From the NCBI RefSeq assembly GCF_004283175.1, contig NZ_RXNW01000015.1, forward strand, positions 54,329 through 118,328: a DNA stretch of 64,000 bases, in the 5' to 3' direction. The notes below the pieces were generated by a model that saw nothing but the letters and a program-made list of their open reading frames with translations, had not been told where the DNA came from and did not search any database. This DNA is from Legionella longbeachae. Its GTDB lineage: Bacteria; Pseudomonadota; Gammaproteobacteria; Legionellales; Legionellaceae. The number at the start of each line of letters is the position of its first letter. Position 1 is the first letter of the stretch. Position numbers and translations under genes: made by a program. Shown in pieces: positions 62,795 through 64,000 of the stretch.

Positions 62795-63751
62795 ATGCAA
62801 AACAAATTTGAGCTGTTTGATAAATTACCAGAAGAACTCGAACTCCAAACCGCACAAAATTTATCAAACCGTGATTTAGTGAACTTGGCTCAGACATCAA
62901 AATATCATTTGTCTTTGTTTAAACCCATGGTTGATGTTCGTAAGCTACTGCACCACGTCGTGCGTGGTCAGCATGATGCAGTTCAATTGATACTAATAGA
63001 TGATATAAGTTTAATGCTTAAAAGGGGCAAAGTAACGGATTGTTCTGGGCGAGAATTTGAGAACATAAGTAGCTTTGAATATGCACTTTGGGCCATGGAT
63101 AAACACATGTGGGCAAAAATGATGTCGTGCATACCTCAGAATGAGGAAGGCAGAAAAGTATTCGCACAATTGATTGCTCAATACAACAAAGTCAACACCG
63201 ACGGAGTCACTTATAGGCTTAATGGAAAAACAATCACTGAACAGCATTTTGATTTCGAAAATACCCTCATTAAAGAGCTGCAAACGCAAGTAGATTCGAT
63301 ACACGCGCCAGGGGTTAATAATTGGGATGCCATTGATAAGCAGTGGCGAGAAGGTGTTGGTGGTGCACAAAAACGACTACCTATGCATATTGTTGATGAA
63401 TACTGCTCTAATGATCCGTTTTATCCTGTGCCGAAGTTTACCTCACAACCAATATCATCGAAACAATTCTACGATTGGACTACTAATAAGAGCGAAGATT
63501 GGTTTAGCGTTGACTCCAAGTTAGGTTCCAAGTTTGCTATATATAAAGCGGTGGCCTATGGACTCGGTGCGGCGTGTGTCTATGCGCTAGGCGGCGGGGA
63601 GTACCCCGCAGAGTGCTTTGCGGCCGCGACCTTCGATTTAGATGCCATGAAGGCATTATATGAAGTAAGAACCCAGGATCTTATTAATCTCAAATTACAA
63701 CTTAAAGAGCAAGCGGGCTTGGAGAATCACTACCAAGTTGTTCCGATGTGA
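62795..63751 (+). CDS. F-box protein 2 (candidate Dot/Icm effector)
   Basis: 318 residues from the ATG at 62795 (AAGG site), which aligns with the start of F-box protein 1; an ATG at 62771 is possible. F-box: F-E-L-F-D-K-L-P-E-E-L, then L-S-N-R-D-L-V-N-L-A-Q-T-S-K. The whole protein is a paralogue of the first (shared V-T-D-C-S-G-R, D-K-H-M-W, Q-Y-N-K-V and D-G-V-T-Y). A GC-rich, alanine/glycine-rich insert (V-A-Y-G-L-G-A-A-C-V-Y-A-L-G-G-G) occupies residues 252-270. An effector acting through host SCF ubiquitin ligases is likely. Confidence 0.78.
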   Translation: MQNKFELFDKLPEELELQTAQNLSNRDLVNLAQTSKYHLSLFKPMVDVRKLLHHVVRGQHDAVQLILIDDISLMLKRGKVTDCSGREFENISSFEYALWAMDKHMWAKMMSCIPQNEEGRKVFAQLIAQYNKVNTDGVTYRLNGKTITEQHFDFENTLIKELQTQVDSIHAPGVNNWDAIDKQWREGVGGAQKRLPMHIVDEYCSNDPFYPVPKFTSQPISSKQFYDWTTNKSEDWFSVDSKLGSKFAIYKAVAYGLGAACVYALGGGEYPAECFAAATFDLDAMKALYEVRTQDLINLKLQLKEQAGLENHYQVVPM

Positions 63752-64000
63752 CCGAGTTGACCGCATGTCGATGAAGAAGCCTGGCGGCGTATGCCGCCAC
63801 ACGCTCATCCCAAGCATGAGTCCAAAAACCATAAAAGCAAGTCCTGGTATAACCAGTATGCTGCTGTTCTCCCCCACCACATACACCATTGATGCAAGTA
63901 ACTGATGATGCGCCGGGGAGAACCCCCATCTTTGACCCTCCATTTAACTTGCTCGTGCGCTTTGCGCCATGTTCTTGCATGAGGAACAATGTGTGTTTGC
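63752..64000. repeat. GC-rich repeat-like sequence after F-box gene 2
   Basis: The DNA is GC-richer than its surroundings and contains a hairpin, GGCGGC-GTAT-GCCGCC at 63783-63798. The first about 80 bases resemble the sequence after F-box gene 1 (30764-30840): both read CATCGGAAC/CATCGG-like ends on the minus strand and share TGTCGATGA. A 95-codon minus-strand frame exists but has no coding support. It looks like a dispersed intergenic repeat. Confidence 0.4.

Noticed and set aside
63702-63989. 95-codon minus-strand protein
   Set aside because: It overlaps the F-box 2 end and repeat-like GC-rich DNA. No ribosome-binding site or recognisable fold; all frames are open because of base composition.
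1-64000. CRISPR array
   Set aside because: No series of regularly spaced direct repeats was seen anywhere in the window.

Overview
The window comes from a Legionella species or a close relative. The DNA is AT-rich. It carries the Legionella-type lvr/CsrT integrative conjugative element (ICE) module, two F-box protein genes, a eukaryotic-like kinase-ankyrin effector relic, and a housekeeping and accessory gene set (CioAB, DabAB, fatty-acid modification) typical of that genus. All family assignments rest on reading the protein sequences; no database search was run.

Layout. (1) 1-16.6 kb, minus strand: an almost uninterrupted conjugation operon of the genomic-island (PFGI-1/SXT-like) type IV secretion class. 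It reads from lvrA, lvrB and csrT/lvrC at the right to the TraG-like and TraD proteins at the left edge. Relaxase and integrase are not in the window. (2) 16.6-18.7 kb, plus strand: a CI/LexA-like repressor-peptidase and a PD-(D/E)XK-type protein in an overlapping pair, divergent from lvrA across a palindromic operator. (3) 18.7-23.6 kb: cargo that includes the most striking locus. A methyltransferase at 21964-22758 closely resembles the alpha-N-methyltransferases of borosin peptides. A 50-codon ORF lies six bases upstream of it, acidic at first and ending in a hydrophobic Ile/Val tail. Together they look like a two-gene 'split borosin' peptide pathway. A divergent POT-like transporter, an unrecognised 433-residue protein and a HEPN-like protein sit beside it. 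(4) 23.7-29.3 kb: a relic island bounded by two direct repeats that match the 3' half of a tRNA (anticodon loop probably TCG, Arg). It holds broken genes (kinase, DUF1016, ABC, transposase, GNAT) and three intact ones (VIT, cupin, cytochrome b561).

(5) 29.8-30.8 kb: F-box protein 1, then a 58-residue ORF on the other strand. (6) 31.4-37.2 kb: a lipid-modification cluster (FAD oxidoreductase, DUF1365, cyclopropane-synthase-like methyltransferase, DUF2878, DUF1295, DUF2177, desaturase). (7) 37.3-40.0 kb: cyanide-insensitive/bd quinol oxidase. (8) 40.5-42.8 kb: SDR-family protein and a frameshifted FeS photolyase. (9) 43.0-47.0 kb: a TolC/HlyD/ABC export operon whose ABC protein has a degenerate nucleotide-binding domain. 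(10) 47.0-53.0 kb: LysR regulator divergent from dabB-dabA-PII-like-DUF6671, an inorganic-carbon uptake operon. (11) 53.0-59.6 kb: an accessory graveyard with a kinase-ankyrin pseudogene, a possible SidE-type phosphodiesterase relic, DnaA-box-like sites, MarR, DUF1398 and a 303-bp element with 54-bp perfect inverted ends. (12) 59.7-64.0 kb: a cNMP-binding/CPBP protease fusion, an Old Yellow Enzyme and ArsR pair with matching operators, and F-box protein 2, a paralogue of F-box 1.

Functionally, the left quarter is a self-transfer module kept quiet by a repressor and a CsrA paralogue. The right part mixes chromosomal metabolic operons with decaying effector and mobile DNA.
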